Shown: piece after piece, positions 1-11,577 of the stretch
Position numbering within the stretch: position 1 is the stretch's first letter
How the letters are laid out: every line of letters starts with the position of its first letter
Assembly: GCA_959347315.1 (NCBI GenBank)
Contig: OY365819.1
Location: 19,383,119 to 19,447,118, forward strand
Source of the DNA: Bimastos eiseni
Lineage: Eukaryota; Annelida; Clitellata; Crassiclitellata; Lumbricidae
DNA: 64,000 nt
Direction of reading: 5' to 3'
Program-made: the position numbers and the translations under genes
The notes under the pieces: generated by a model
What the model was told of the DNA's origin: nothing
Seen by the model: the letters and a program-made list of their open reading frames with translations, nothing else
The model's database searches: none

Positions 1-1117
1 GAGATTAGTCCGAATGCATGCAAGACGCATGTGCAGACATGGCTTTTCTCATCCCGCTAGTGATTAAATCGCCGTGCAAGTCGGATTAATTTCGAAGTAT
101 GAGGCAGATCTGGAGCGCTTCAGTTTTCCAGAACGATTGCTTCTTCGACCATTCATTTCCTTCGTCTGAAAAGCTCATCAAGTACTAATTAGCCTACGCC
201 ATCAAAGCTTCTATGGCGTTTTGGTCCAATTATAGTGCTTTTGGTTTGTCCTTGATAATATAATCAAAACAATAAAGCGGACAGTTTTCTCTTGCTCCGA
301 AGAATATGAACTTTTTTGTACAAAACGTTATCATGCGAATGTATAGGTGAACGTGACTATTTTCAGCACACGAACTTGGATCGACTCTAATTCCGATGTT
401 TGGACAATATTTGTTTATGGAATTGCACAATTCTCCGACATTCGATACAATAATAACATCGTCCTTTTGCATTCGCATCCTCTGTGCTAATTTTAATTTG
501 CAAATCAAGAGCGGTACTTAGGCCTATGATAATTATTATAGCTTAATCACTAGGAGCGCTCGCCAAATAGAACATTCGCGACCGTGACCTTGGGGGTCCT
601 GAGACAGGTTTATGGCTCTGGAGACCAGGAAGAGGGCTTCCGCGGGGTTCACCAACCCTTCGACTGCGTGTCCCAGGTGTTCCCCGAGCCAACTGTAAAG
701 GTTTCGAGTCAATAGCTTTAAAACTGTGCACATGCATAGCCGGACAGACAGTCAGAAGCACACACAGAATCCTCTTTTTATATAGAGATGATGATATAAT
801 ATTACATAGGCCTATTACTATTAAAGCGGTGCAATTAATGCTTCAAGCGTTGGACCTAAAGATAGATGCGTCAGGACGATACATGCAAATGCGATGTTAG
901 TGACTCAATAATAATGACCTCCTGCATGGAAACCGAACTCTAACCGCCCACGGACTGTCCTTGGACAACCCTTTCGATTTGACGCAGCGCTCGTGAATAA
1001 ACTGGTGACCTGCACTTAGCGCTGCGCTGGCTTTAAAGTGGCGCTTTAAAAATTTGGAGATTACGATTACGAATAATGCAGCAGTTGACTTGTTTTGAGG
1101 TGTGCGTCTATTTCCAC
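1..1117. other. Intergenic, no gene recognised
   Basis: No recognisable coding exon. There are modest open frames on the minus strand (230-508, 92 codons; 536-733, 65 codons) with no family resemblance I can name and no splice or promoter context, so I do not call them genes. The palindrome TAGGCCTA occurs near 521 and 808. A dispersed repeat fragment occupies about 960-1080. Confidence 0.5.
960..1080 (+). repeat. Dispersed repeat fragment, copy 1 of 4
   Basis: The stretch containing 'gtggcgctttaaaaattt' has recognisable relatives near 7275-7365, 15776-15865 and 57525-57605. All share a 'gcgct...aataaactggtg(a/t)cctgc' stretch followed by a 'gtggcg' core and an A/T-rich end. The copies at 7.3 and 15.8 kb form the left end of a longer 0.55-kb repeat. 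The class (SINE or DNA element) is not determinable by eye. Confidence 0.5.
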
Positions 1118-1407
1118 CAGAGGTGTAACAAGCGGAGAGCAGGGGGGCACCGGCCCCCCAGTTTCAAAACTGGGGGGCAAAGCCCCCAGTTTTAGTGCTC
1201 AGTACTCCCCATGTGCCCCCAAATCGGTTTTTTATGTTTCTACAATGGCTTTTTAAGATGACTTCTGTTAAGATAATTTGTGCCCCATTTTTCAAATTTC
1301 TGGGGAAGGGCAAAATTAAAAAAGTGGGGGGACAAAAAAATTTGTGCGCTTCGCGCAATATTTTCTAAATCATGCCCCCCACTTTTGAAAACCTTGTTAC
1401 ACCTCTG
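1118..1407. mobile_element. hAT-type MITE, family 1, copy A
   Basis: The 290-bp element has ends CAGAGGTGTAAC and GTTACACCTCTG, which are inverted repeats starting with CAG as in many hAT elements. It is flanked on both sides by the same 8-bp sequence ATTTCCAC (1110-1117 and 1408-1415), a perfect target-site duplication of hAT length. Inside is a strong palindrome around 1155-1195 (CCCCCAGTTT / AAACTGGGGG). There is no transposase frame, so it is non-autonomous. It is clearly related along its length to the element at 10031-10326. Confidence 0.88.
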
Positions 1408-2046
1408 ATTTCCACCTCCTTTCCTCATGAACCTTTAACAACATGGACATCGTTCACTGCTGAATGGCAAACATTAGCCTTGCCTGGCGCGACAACTTCA
1501 AGGGCTCAGCCCCCACGAACAGCTGGCCCGAGTTACAAACACTTGGTCCGGCAGCTGACTGTGATATATGTTGCCATGGGCATCTCTCCAATGCTGCAGT
1601 TTTAAAATACGAGTGTACTGCGCATTAAATTACTAAGCTCTCTATTCGACAATATAATGTGACCAATGGCCGAACTCGTTTGAATTTATGCCTACTCAAA
1701 ATATTACAGTGATAATTATTTTACTAGACGTGAATGTGAAATCGATTACTGCAAATATTACAGTAATAAACGGTTTAATAAATATTCAAATCAATTAATA
1801 GACCTGTTTGACATTAAAATACACATTCAATCATCGCGTAGGCCTACTGTCGTACATATATATACCTAGAACATATAAGAGTTCCTCATCAACGTAGGCT
1901 TACCCTTGTATTAATTGCGTAGTGAGACTCTAGAGACCCAGCGATCGGAAACTCTGAGGCCAAGATAGGAGGTCCAGAGCTTGAGACGTTAACCAATCTG
2001 TCCGCAACGAGACACAAGACATTGTGCAGGCTATAGTTGGCATAGG
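1408..2046. other. Intergenic, nothing recognised
   Basis: The open frame 1372-1605 overlaps the MITE end and is not credible as a gene. The rest is AT-rich with one TAGGCCTA near 1840. No coding, RNA or repeat structure was recognised. Confidence 0.4.
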
Positions 2047-2577
2047 CAGTGTTGGGTAAACTCATACAAGAAATGAGTTAAATAAAACTCAACTCATGCA
2101 CCTCAAAATGAGTATAACCTCAAACTCAAATCATCCTCTATGAAATGAGTTAAAAACACAAACTCAGTTGTTAAATGAGTTAATAAATCATCAGCTCACA
2201 TATGTCGCATATACCAGCACGTTCTAATTGAACGTTGTTCAAATGCACAGTTACCACGAAATGGCATCCTCAGTTTATTATTACCAATTTACTAGTATTA
2301 CTGTCATTATTATTAATGGATAAATCAGGTTATTATTACGGAGTCCAGGTAAACACCACAGTGCACATGTTTAGCATCTCAAACATGACTGCCATTAACT
2401 TGTTTCAACATATTATGAGGCAAGTGCCGAAAAGCGAGTTGATTTTAAAATTGACAGTTATAACTCAAACTCATAGAAATTATGTGTTAAATCAAACTCA
2501 TAACTCACACTCTTCCAGGTGAGTTAACTCAAACTCATAAATCACACAATTCGTGAGTTAACTCATACCCAACACTG
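2047..2577. mobile_element. hAT-like MITE packed with ACTCAT/ATGAGT motifs
   Basis: The ends CAGTGTTGGGTA and TACCCAACACTG are 12-bp perfect inverted repeats. The flanking octamers ggcatagg (2039-2046) and agtataag (2578-2585) match at 5 of 8 positions, so the target duplication is only weakly supported. Both halves carry many copies of the hexamer ACTCAT or its complement ATGAGT (e.g. 2068-2180 and 2463-2567), leaving an AT-rich centre. Dense subterminal motifs of this kind are known transposase-binding sites in hAT elements; that role here is inferred. No transposase is encoded. Confidence 0.75.
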
Positions 2578-2683
2578 AGTATAAGTGAGTGTATTGTTAC
2601 GAGATGCCCCTTGCCCCCTCTCTATGTGTATTTGGTCTGGCACTCCGGGCGGGATGGACTGGCTACGCGAGCCGGCTCGTGGA

Positions 2684-2756
2684 GCCGACAAAAGCTATAT
2701 AGGCCTAAGAGGCTAAGAGCCGACAAAAGCTATATAGGCCTAAGAGGCTAAGAGCC
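2684..2756. repeat. 35-bp direct duplication containing TAGGCCTA
   Basis: A 35-bp unit beginning 'gccgacaaaagctatatagg' is present twice in tandem (starts 2684 and 2719) and followed by the first bases of a third copy. Each unit contains the palindrome TAGGCCTA. Confidence 0.85.
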
Positions 2757-3842
2757 GAGCAACAGAGATCGGGGGAGTTCAATGCAGTTCAGTTAGGAAA
2801 GATATGTTTCATTCGATTGCTGTAGGCCCATAACAAACTTAAAGTTTGTCGAACGTGATTTCGAGTCGTTGGTTGGGACTTGGTGTAGTTCCGATCGTCG
2901 CCTTCATCGCTGTCTTTAAGCCTGGGCAAGACCGGCCAGGCCGCATTCACCGGAGGGTGTCGTCTACAGGAAAACCTTGGACTCGGCTTTCCAGGGGTAC
3001 CAGTTAGTGGGAAGAGTGTAGGGTTTTCCTTGAGTGCTGAATTGGGAAGGACTTGCTGGACTGTGATAGGCCTACGCCAGACAGGAGAAGATGGCATTTC
3101 CTACCCCCGGTTCGCCACAGTATTCTATAACAATCCACCTGCAAGCGCACAATGGGACAGGCAGCAAGAAGCAATTATTACAATAGGCTACATAGAAGTA
3201 CCAGGCCTACGTGTATTAGGTAGGTCTAATTTAAACCATGTCTATTGACGGATACCTCGCGACCGAGACAACACTCCCTGGAAAAACTCAACTACGGTGA
3301 TATTAATTATGGTTTTCATCGGGACGCGCATCGTCTTTGTGCGGCGGTGTTTACCTTTGAACAGACTAGAAGTAATGAAAAGATTTAATTTGAAACTCGA
3401 TCGATTCAAAAGAAAACTATTTTCAGACATTATTTTCTAATCAGCGCTCAAACATCCGCGTAGCCAGCAGAATCCCTAGAAGATTATCATATCACTGCAA
3501 AAACAACGAATACGAAAATAACGACGGACCCAAAGCTAATGGAAATAATCGCGTTCCGAATTATTGGATTCCTGATTTCAAAGAAGGCCGACATGGTCGA
3601 GTTCAACAACAAAGGCGCTAACTTTAATAAGCTTACATAGGCCTACATATGCTACAGGCGCGGTGTTAGGATAGAACGGTGATCCCAACACCTATAGACT
3701 AGCTGCTATAGGCCTAGATACCTCGTCCTATAAGCAATCTATTTCTTGTTTACTGGTATGAGTTAACATGATGCAAGGAGCATACGTTTATGTAATATAG
3801 CTTGATCTAAGACTATGCTAATGCTTAATTTATTTATATAGA
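2757..3842. other. Intergenic, nothing recognised
   Basis: Open frames of up to about 100 codons occur on both strands (2789-3097 minus, 3030-3248 plus), but they overlap antisense to each other and show no known domain. Several TAGGCCTA palindromes are present (near 3066, 3639 and 3711). No gene is supported. Confidence 0.4.
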
Positions 3843-3979
3843 CAGAGGCGGCGATCTCATTTGAGAGGTGGGGGACACTCAATGAGAGGGGTGAAAATGT
3901 GTGGGGAACAAACGTATGTCCCTTCTCTGTAAAAGGCGGGGGGACTTCTCTCTCTCGACCACCCGGATCGCCGCCTCTG
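3843..3979. mobile_element. Very short hAT-like MITE
   Basis: The 137-bp element has 14-bp perfect terminal inverted repeats CAGAGGCGGCGATC and GATCGCCGCCTCTG. Flanking octamers tatataga (3835-3842) and tatgtaga (3980-3987) agree at 7 of 8 positions, consistent with a hAT target duplication. The interior is G-rich and has no coding potential. Confidence 0.75.
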
Positions 3980-5056
3980 TATGTAGAGACAGATGTCACT
4001 TGCAACTTCTGAGCGCAAGGAAAGGTGGCCATAATGATTGCATAAAAGGTTATCCATACCGGTGCTAGCCTATTAGGCCAGGGTATAATTATGTCATGGA
4101 ATAACAGTAGAAGATGTCTCTAATGGTAAAATGAACGTGGTAATGGGTTCGTAAGCGATAGTATAGAACTTTCCGGCTTGTTATTTGCACGTAGTTGCTT
4201 CATTTTAGAGTCGTGCATGTCGCGTTAGAGTTGAAGTCACGTGACATCATCATCATCAATTGACATTATTTTTATTGCTTCGACTAAGCCTTCGAGGAAC
4301 CCCAGCAAAAGGAAATTAATATTAAGAAATAATTGTTGGCGAATCGATTAATTAATCATCATTATTGTTATTTAAGCTGTTATTATTACATCTGTCAATA
4401 TTATTTATTGACAGATGGAAACCACATGATGAAAGAACGAATTTTATGGGAGCTATAGGCAAGGAATCTGAATGCACGTAACGGAACCGATAGACAGACT
4501 TAGCCATTATTTGAACTGTTTACCGAGCAAAGTTTTATAGCTTCGACTAGCCTACATGCAGGCCTATAGAACGGCATTAATTAATTTTAATTATCCCAAC
4601 TGCTAGTGCAGCGACATTTCACCTTTAATAAATCATTATAAATGTACCTATAATAATTTTATACATAGGCCTATATAGGGTTAAATTTCGTAGATCTGGA
4701 ATGTCGTGCTAAGCCATGGCTAAGCGCGCAATTTATTAATAAGATGTGCACACAATCATCCAGTTAAAGGTTGGTGGTATGTTATACATATAATCACTTG
4801 TGTAGTGCATTTTTTAACTTCACCGAATGTATTTGAGCTACGTACATAGGCCCTACATATATGCCATACAATCTCGTCATAATTTGGGAACAATCTATGC
4901 AGCTGTAGTGCAGTGTGGACTTGTCGGTCCACAAGCACGTTTCAGTATAATCGCAATTTGTCATCATAAATTTATAAAGCGTCTCTTAAAAGAGGATCAT
5001 CGGAGGCATACAATGACGGACTTTTGGTTCTTCATCGGGCACGAGGCGACGCAACT
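3980..5056. other. Intergenic, nothing recognised
   Basis: AT-rich DNA with scattered AGGCCTA motifs (near 4560 and 4667). No exon, RNA gene or bounded repeat could be recognised. Confidence 0.4.
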
Positions 5057-6130
5057 ACAGGGTGAGCCAAAAAAGTAATCCCTACGAATTTTTGCTAATA
5101 TTTCGGCCAAAAATAAGAAATAATAAATGAAATTTTACAGGCTGAAACAAAATTCATATTTGCATATAATCGCCAAAATTTACTAAAATATTTCAATCAG
5201 AACAAAAGTTGTATCACTTCTAATGAGTGCAACCACTGACATTTGATGGTCAAAAAACATCTAACGCCGCAAAAGTCATAAAAACCGAATTTACGAAGTC
5301 ACATTTCAAGCAGTTGTAATACAACACACTTCATAATTCTTATTATTGAAAAGAAACTGGAAATTATCGCATATGGAAGTCACTTTGACGTCATCAAGCA
5401 AGCAGTCGATTAAATTGGTGAACAAAAATGGTTTGTGATTAATCATTTTATGATAGCACTTGTAACAAAATAAATATGGGAAAGGTAACAGATCAAATAC
5501 CGAGCATGTTTACGAACTTATTTGCTCGCAGAATGGCATCTTCAGAAATCATCTCAGTACCCGGCGAATTTCAGCAGAATTGAACATCAGCCGCAAGCAA
5601 GCAAGTCTGTTAGAAGATTTGCCAAAGAAGACCTACTGCTGGACACCATGACAAAGCCAAGTAAGCCAATCACTATAACGAGTGAAAGTAAAAACATGGT
5701 TTTTTCGGGACCCTCGAGATCTTTTATTGACTTTTGGTAATCTGATAGATGGCGCATTCGAACCATTTACTTAAGAGATCATTTATGATGTAAACTTGCT
5801 AGAGTGGAGCTCGTCGATGAGGACTCGTTCGAGTGGGTAAACGATATATAATTTTTTGCATTTTTTGTAATTTCTTTCTAAATTTTTGAGTTATGTCCGT
5901 GAAAATTTGATACGTTGCGTTGTCATCCAAGCGTGAAATGTGTGCAAAATTTCAGCACTGTAGGTCGACGGGAACATACCGGAAAACGAGTTGAAAGAAC
6001 TTAAACGAACCGACGATCCAAAGTTCATGATAAACTTTACGCAAACCAAGTTAAAGAAAAGATGGTAAAAAAATTAAACAAAGGGTCATTACTTCGCAGA
6101 CGAAGAGTCCAAAACGATGGAGTTCGTTCG
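5057..6130 (+). mobile_element. Degenerate mariner/Tc1-like element with transposase relic
   Basis: The left edge 'acagggtgagccaaaaaagt' resembles the terminal repeats of mariner-type elements. Around 5530-5680 two overlapping plus-strand frames together resemble a mariner/Tc1 helix-turn-helix: one reads RRISAELNISRKQ and the other continues SVRRFAKEDLL, so a frameshift separates them. I did not find a matching right terminal repeat, and the right limit given is only approximate. The catalytic DDE/D domain is not recognisable, so this is a dead relic. Confidence 0.5.
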
Positions 6131-7014
6131 TTAACCCTCAGAGGTTTCATTTCAATCTCGTTTATTGTAGCTACAGCAAACAGTATTCAATGCACAAACA
6201 ATAAAGTTTATAAACCTTCAAAATAATCGCACGTTGGCTGACCTGCAGAAGTGAATATTTCACCCCACACTTTTTGAGGCGTCTGGCATAGAATTGCACA
6301 ATATTTGGCAAACAGCGTTAGTGGTATGCCTACCATGTTCAACGTGATATTGAAAAACAGAGAATCCTAAATGATGTCAAATTTCAGCACTATCATCGAT
6401 AGTGGTCATCGTGGTCATCGTTTGGCCTAACATTACGTCGAAACATAAATAGACCTAACGCTATGTTGCATGCTTTCCGCAGACAAAGATTAAGAATACC
6501 GGTTTTATTTCCTTCTGTCGGTTGCATTTTTCATTCTTCACATAGACTAGGCCTGATGTTTAAGGCATCTCTTCAAGCGAAATAACGCAGAGGTGCTCCC
6601 AGCACAGCCACGGCTAAAAAGAAATGATTTTAATAGTTTACAAAAGGTGAAAAGATTATCGTAAGAGGGAAGACAGAGGGCAAACGGGAGTCCGTTTGTG
6701 GCAGCGACCTATATAGGCCTATGGATGTGCATAATTATTTGCTGTGTGTCGCGTTTTGCTTTCTGCAATGCCTCCACACAATCTACTTTCGAAACGGCGC
6801 TACATACAGTCATCAAACTTCCGATTATCACCCTCAAAATGTCATCATTTTCAATCCATTCCATTATCTATTTAGAAGTATCCGCGGTAAAAAAAACACT
6901 TCTAGGCATCCAAAACTCTACAATTATAAAAAAAAGTGGACAAGACACTTAATTGACCATTCTTCAAATGCATGCGATTATCTTTGGATCAAGGTAATCT
7001 TTCACTTCAAATGC
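6131..7014. other. Intergenic, nothing recognised
   Basis: Overlapping plus-strand open frames at 6698-6952 and 6721-7038 show no known domain. TAGGCCTA occurs near 6713. No gene is supported. Confidence 0.4.
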
Positions 7015-7160
7015 ATTGACGCTTTGGAGCGCCTCTGAGTAGATTTCTTGAATAGGCGCCATATAAATTTTCATTGATTGATTGCTTGATTGGTCAATTG
7101 ATTGATTGATCTGTTGATTTATTTATTGACCAATTGATCGATCGATCGATCGATTGACAA
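7015..7160 (+). mobile_element. CR1/L2-like 3' tail with TTGA/ATCG simple repeat
   Basis: The sequence reads '...ggcgccatataaattttca' followed by repeated TTGATTGA and then GATCGATCGATCG. A short conserved 3' end with 'ctatataaat' and a tetranucleotide tail is typical of CR1/L2-type LINEs and the SINEs that share their tails. Related tails lie near 41390, 41745, 52600, 55325 and 63835. Confidence 0.55.
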
Positions 7161-7274
7161 CCCATCGCGGCGATCGCGCATATTACATCCGAGCACTTTG
7201 GCTTTTGAAAACTCACTCGCAAACCAAAGACTTACAGATATTTTATCACCCACAGATTTGGGCAACCTATATGA

Positions 7275-7821
7275 CTTGACGTAGCGCTCATAAACTAACT
7301 GGCGCCCTCCGCTTGGCAATCGAGTGGCGCTTTCAAAGTTTTAATATTATGATAATATTGCAGTTACATGTACATCCTCTTTGCAAGAACTCACGAAGCA
7401 CATACGCCCTCTTGCGAATGTCAGCGCCATTATGTCTGGCCCACGGGTCATAGAGTTAGGCCTACGAGCCACGTTGTTAAATAAAATGACCATATCATGG
7501 AACTTTAAACAAATGCGGCCAATTCACTCTGGTAGCTCATTCCGTCTACCTTCATTTAACTTCGATACCCTAACCAATCAGATGACGGATGAAACGGACA
7601 TCGACCATTAATCGCTCAACATTCGGTCCATGGATACTCTGTTCTCATCTGCCGAGCTAACAGATTTTGAGGACGAAAATGCGCTATATGAAATTAGTAT
7701 AATAGAAAGAGCGGTACCTCAGCCGTATTATTGTCAGACTTGTATGGTCTCGAGACAGTGTCTCGGTCTCAAGACAGTTTATTTAGTGCCTCGATCTCGG
7801 TCGCCTGTTGTCTCGGTCTCA
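7275..7821. repeat. 0.55-kb dispersed repeat, copy 1
   Basis: This segment is near-identical to 15776-16318. Both copies keep an open frame starting MDTLFSS (7630 here, 16128 in the other), with a CCAAT motif about 60 bp upstream. They also share the start of a GTCTC-rich hAT-like element at about 7734. The two copies diverge abruptly near 7821, where this copy joins the large mosaic repeat. No protein family is recognised for the frame. Confidence 0.75.
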
Positions 7822-9775
7822 GAAGTAACATTTTCGAGAAAATGATGGGGCATCAAAAGCGAACCAATTTCAGTAGCTACTGAAATGTTTCACTTTGATT
7901 CGATAGGTGGCAGCATGGTTTTAAAAAAGCCCACAAGATCGAATTACTGCAATTGAGGAAACGTTGTCCTGTTGTAGCCTTGTATTGGCATACAGGCCGA
8001 ACGCCTCAGAATCCAGCCTTGAGCGTTGCGAATTGTCAGCATGTCGATTGGCGCTATATAATTGATTCATCACAGATTAACCAACAAAACTCAATGTAAC
8101 ACCCAGACGCTTCCCATTTAACGTAGACAACACATTTATGCGGCGCCAAAATTACAAAGCGTTTTAGCTTCGCGGTCCAAACTTCGGCCTCTCAACGCAC
8201 GGAAAAATTAGTTCTGCGGCCGAAAATTCTTTGCAGATGTCCAAAGACGGCACTAACCCTGACCATAAACGACGCTAAACTATATCCTCACGATGCTTAA
8301 CCTGACCCTTTCCATATGCGGCGTAACAATTACGCACGGAAACATAACTTCTGCGGCCGAAAGTTCTTTGCAGATGCCTAAAAGCGGCATCAACCCTGAC
8401 ACTAAACGACCCACACAACGACTAATTGTACCGTCACGATGCTTAACCTGACCCTTTCCGACTCTCACAACGCACATTAAATTTTTTGGTTTTCAACTGT
8501 GCGCATGCGCCAAAGGTTGCGCGTGCGTAGAGGTCATGACTCGCGGAATGTTGTATCTGTTCGGCCGTAGAAGTAACATTTTCGAGAAAATGATGGGGCA
8601 TCAAAAGTGAACCAATTTCAGTAGATACGGAAATATTTCACTTTGATTCGATAGGTGGCAGCATGGTTTTGAAAAAGCCCACAAGATCGAATTACTGCAT
8701 TTGAGGAAAGTAGATGTTTTCCTGTTATAGCCTTGTATCTCAGCTCCTAGTATAGTGAGGGCCCCAGTTTGCACCAAAGGATTACCTCGTACTGGGTTTG
8801 ACATAATGTCCGTGACCTCGGGGCTGATGGTGGCGATCATCTGCTGAGCAGATGAAGCACCTGGGCTGGTATGGTCCCTACGAGCAGACTGATCTATTTT
8901 TGCTTCCATAGGGCTCCTCACTATGACCGCTTAATTATTTTAAAATCTAACAAATTTGTATGTTCAATAGTCAAACAATCTTTATTTACGGCAATTAATC
9001 CTCAGCTACCAGCTGCAGGTTTACATTTATTAATCACGATTATACAACAAACAAACGAATTTTATAATCTACCAAACATCAAACAGACCCCTAAAAATGC
9101 ACTAATTATATAGTTAAGTAATGAAAGATTTTTGACCAAATTTCTTAGCTACTTTGTTCTCTATTCTTCCTAGCACAGCGCTATAAAAATGTACTCCAGC
9201 CGAATGCCGTCAGTTATAATGCATTCGCGCTATCGCCAACTCTGGCCAAAAGTGAATCATATTTATTTTTGTGCACATTCGAAATTTTCAGACGACACTT
9301 GCACCACGCAAGTCGTAATACTTCCCTTATCAATTTCGCTAAGTTTTCTACACGGAACTAATCGCGAATATGACCTTTTAATGAACTTTTACCGATTCGC
9401 TAACGTCCACCCTTCTAGAACTTTGACAATTTCAACACCATAAAATGGCCGCTCACGCGTCACCTACGCAATAGAAAAATAGGTGGCGCCTCAAGCGATT
9501 ACATCGAGAGCTTTAGCTGCAAGCCCGATTAGGCTCAGCAGCGAAAGCTCGAGGGAGATCGTTGCGCATGGGCATTTGCGCAACACTGCGACCGAAAGTT
9601 CTTCGCAGATGTCTAAAGACGGCACCAACAATGACCATAAACGACGCTTAACTTGACCCTAACGATGCTTAACCTGACCCTTTCCTTATGCGGCGTAACA
9701 ATTACGCACGGAAAAATAACTTCTGCATCCGAAAGTTCTGTGCAGATTTCTAAAGACGGAACTAACCCTGACGTG
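7822..9775. repeat. Mosaic complex repeat, first copy
   Basis: The modules found here recur many times in 18480-26760: the 'aacattttcgagaaaatg' module, the 'ttcgataggtggcagcatgg' module, the ~135-bp 'ccgaaagttctttgcagat' monomers, the 'caactctggccaaaagtgaa' module and the ORF-bearing module at 8751-8921. The left end abuts a truncated hAT-like repeat at 7821, and homology stops near 9775 at 'aaccctgacg'. Open frames in these modules recur because the DNA is repeated; they do not look like genes. Confidence 0.75.
8751..8921 (-). other. Truncated copy of repeat-borne open frame
   Basis: The minus-strand frame starts MRSPMEAKIDQSARR and matches the first ~57 residues of the frames at 20339-20710 and 24951-25211. 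It then runs into unrelated repeat sequence (after ILGAEI), so this copy is a truncated chimera. Product unknown. Confidence 0.5.
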
Positions 9776-10030
9776 TATATTCATAGGTTTTAATTAAGTT
9801 TGAAGCAGCATTTTGTGAAAAATTCTATTGAATAACTAATTATGGCATAACTGATATAATGAGGGCCTAAGAATCTACATGGTGCCCAATTGATAGATCT
9901 TCAGTTAGAGCCATCTGGGGCCTTGCTGTGTCTTGCAATCATCTTAAGACTCCACATATTTATTGTACAAAATGCCTGTTAAAATACAAAACTCCCCAGG
10001 TATCAAGTCCTTATGCATTTCAAATGCAAT

Positions 10031-10326
10031 CAGGGGTGTAACTAGCGGGGGGCAAAGGGGCACCCGCCCCCAGTTTCCAAACTGGAGTAGGGGCAAATCC
10101 CCAGTTTTAGTGCTCAGTGCCCCCATATCCCCTCAAATCGATTCTTTTTTATGTTTCTCCAATGGCTTTTTAAGACGACTCTTGTTAAGATAATTTGTGC
10201 CCCCATTTTCAAAATTTCTGGGAGAGGCAAAATTCAAAAAGTGGAGGGGCAAAAAAATTGCTTGCGTTTTGTGCAATATTTTAGAAATTATGCCCTCAAA
10301 ATTTTCAAAACCTAGTTACACCTCTG
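10031..10326. mobile_element. hAT-type MITE, family 1, copy B
   Basis: The 296-bp element has ends CAGGGGTGTAACTAG and CTAGTTACACCTCTG. It is flanked by a perfect 8-bp target duplication AATGCAAT (10023-10030 and 10327-10334). It aligns by eye along its whole length with 1118-1407, including the internal CCCCAGTTT palindrome and the 'ggctttttaaga' stretch. No coding capacity. Confidence 0.9.
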
Positions 10327-10646
10327 AATGCAATCACCCAATTTTACCAGACAGAGATTTGTTTCTCCCAGTTAAATTACCACTCATTGTTAACAGGTAT
10401 AGTTCAATGTTGATTTTCAAGATTAACTTTGCCTCAAAATCAGATAAAAATAATTTAGTATAAAATGTCCCAACTCTAGCAATTATTAAAGTCACTAATC
10501 TGAAGCATATGTTTACAAAACAATGTAATAAAATTAAAACAAAAGTGAGATGTCACGATTCCTGAACACTAACGACAAATTCTAAATCCATCAACATTGA
10601 CAAGTCTCAATTACGAAAGAAAATACTGAGAGATCTTTCATTGTCT

Positions 10647-10701
10647 TCATCTTTTAACATCAATCCCAACAGCATCGGATATACTACAGAAACCATCTTT
10701 C
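10647..10701 (-). CDS. DHODH: DHODH block 6, C-terminal exon
   Basis: A 55-nt exon preceded by TTTTTTAG, reading KDGFCSISDAVGIDVKR then TGA. It matches the expected DHODH tail (GF..V.DA.GAD.R) and joins block 5 in frame. Because the exon is so short it is easily missed. Confidence 0.75.
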
Positions 10702-11417
10702 CTAAAAAAGACAAATGACAAGTAACTTAATAAAAAAAGCCTGAAGTTAGAATTGTGTACATTTATAATTTATTATTATTTCAAAGCAATACAAATAAAT
10801 CAACTCAATAATGAAAGTTGTAAATTTCATGTGAAGTTTGTCTTGTATTCAATTTTATCAAGTTGAGGATTTGCTGTTCGATGTAAATTTTTCCACCTAC
10901 ATTATGTGTCTTGTCTTTTTTGATAACTGGTTGAATGGATCAGCCCATGACTTGCTTCAGTCAATTCATGCCTGTCTAACTCTCCCTAAATTTGCAATCC
11001 CATAGTTATGCCTTCTGGAAGGTCATATGCTGCACTTTAAAATGATAATCATCTGATGCAAAAGATTTCAAACCCACTGCAAGGCTAACATGTTACCACT
11101 TTGGCAACTGTGTCATTCAACACATACCAACTCAAATGACTAAAATATGTTCGCTCCCCATGAAGTAGGCAGTAAATAGTTAAGAACGAAAACGAGCACC
11201 CAACACAAACTCAGTTTCAACTCAGCTTAGTTTCTATGCAAACAAAGTTACTCCTTGTAATACCACACAGCAGCAAATACTATGATCACTCTGATCTGCA
11301 ACAATTTACAGATAAAATATATCCTCATACAAATTTACACAAATGAGCCTGAATTACTCTTTGTAGAACTCTCAACAGAAATCTGCAAAGTGCTCAATTA
11401 ATATAAAGACCACCTAC

Positions 11418-11577
11418 TTGAGTAAATCGGCCAGTTCATCAGAAATCTTTTTGACTGCAGGCGGGCCATCATAGGCCAAGATGGTGTAGACCTGAAGGAG
11501 AGATGCTCCAGACCTTACCCTCTCATACGCATCCTGGCCATTGCTGATTCCGCCCACTCCAATAATTGGCACTTTGC
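11418..11577 (-). CDS. DHODH: DHODH block 5 (PIIGVGGIS...)
   Basis: The 160-nt block encodes [20 protein letters not shown] and then [10 protein letters not shown], the C-terminal FMN phosphate-binding part. The donor GTAGGT is used before an apparent TAG stop, so the frame continues into block 6. Confidence 0.85.
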
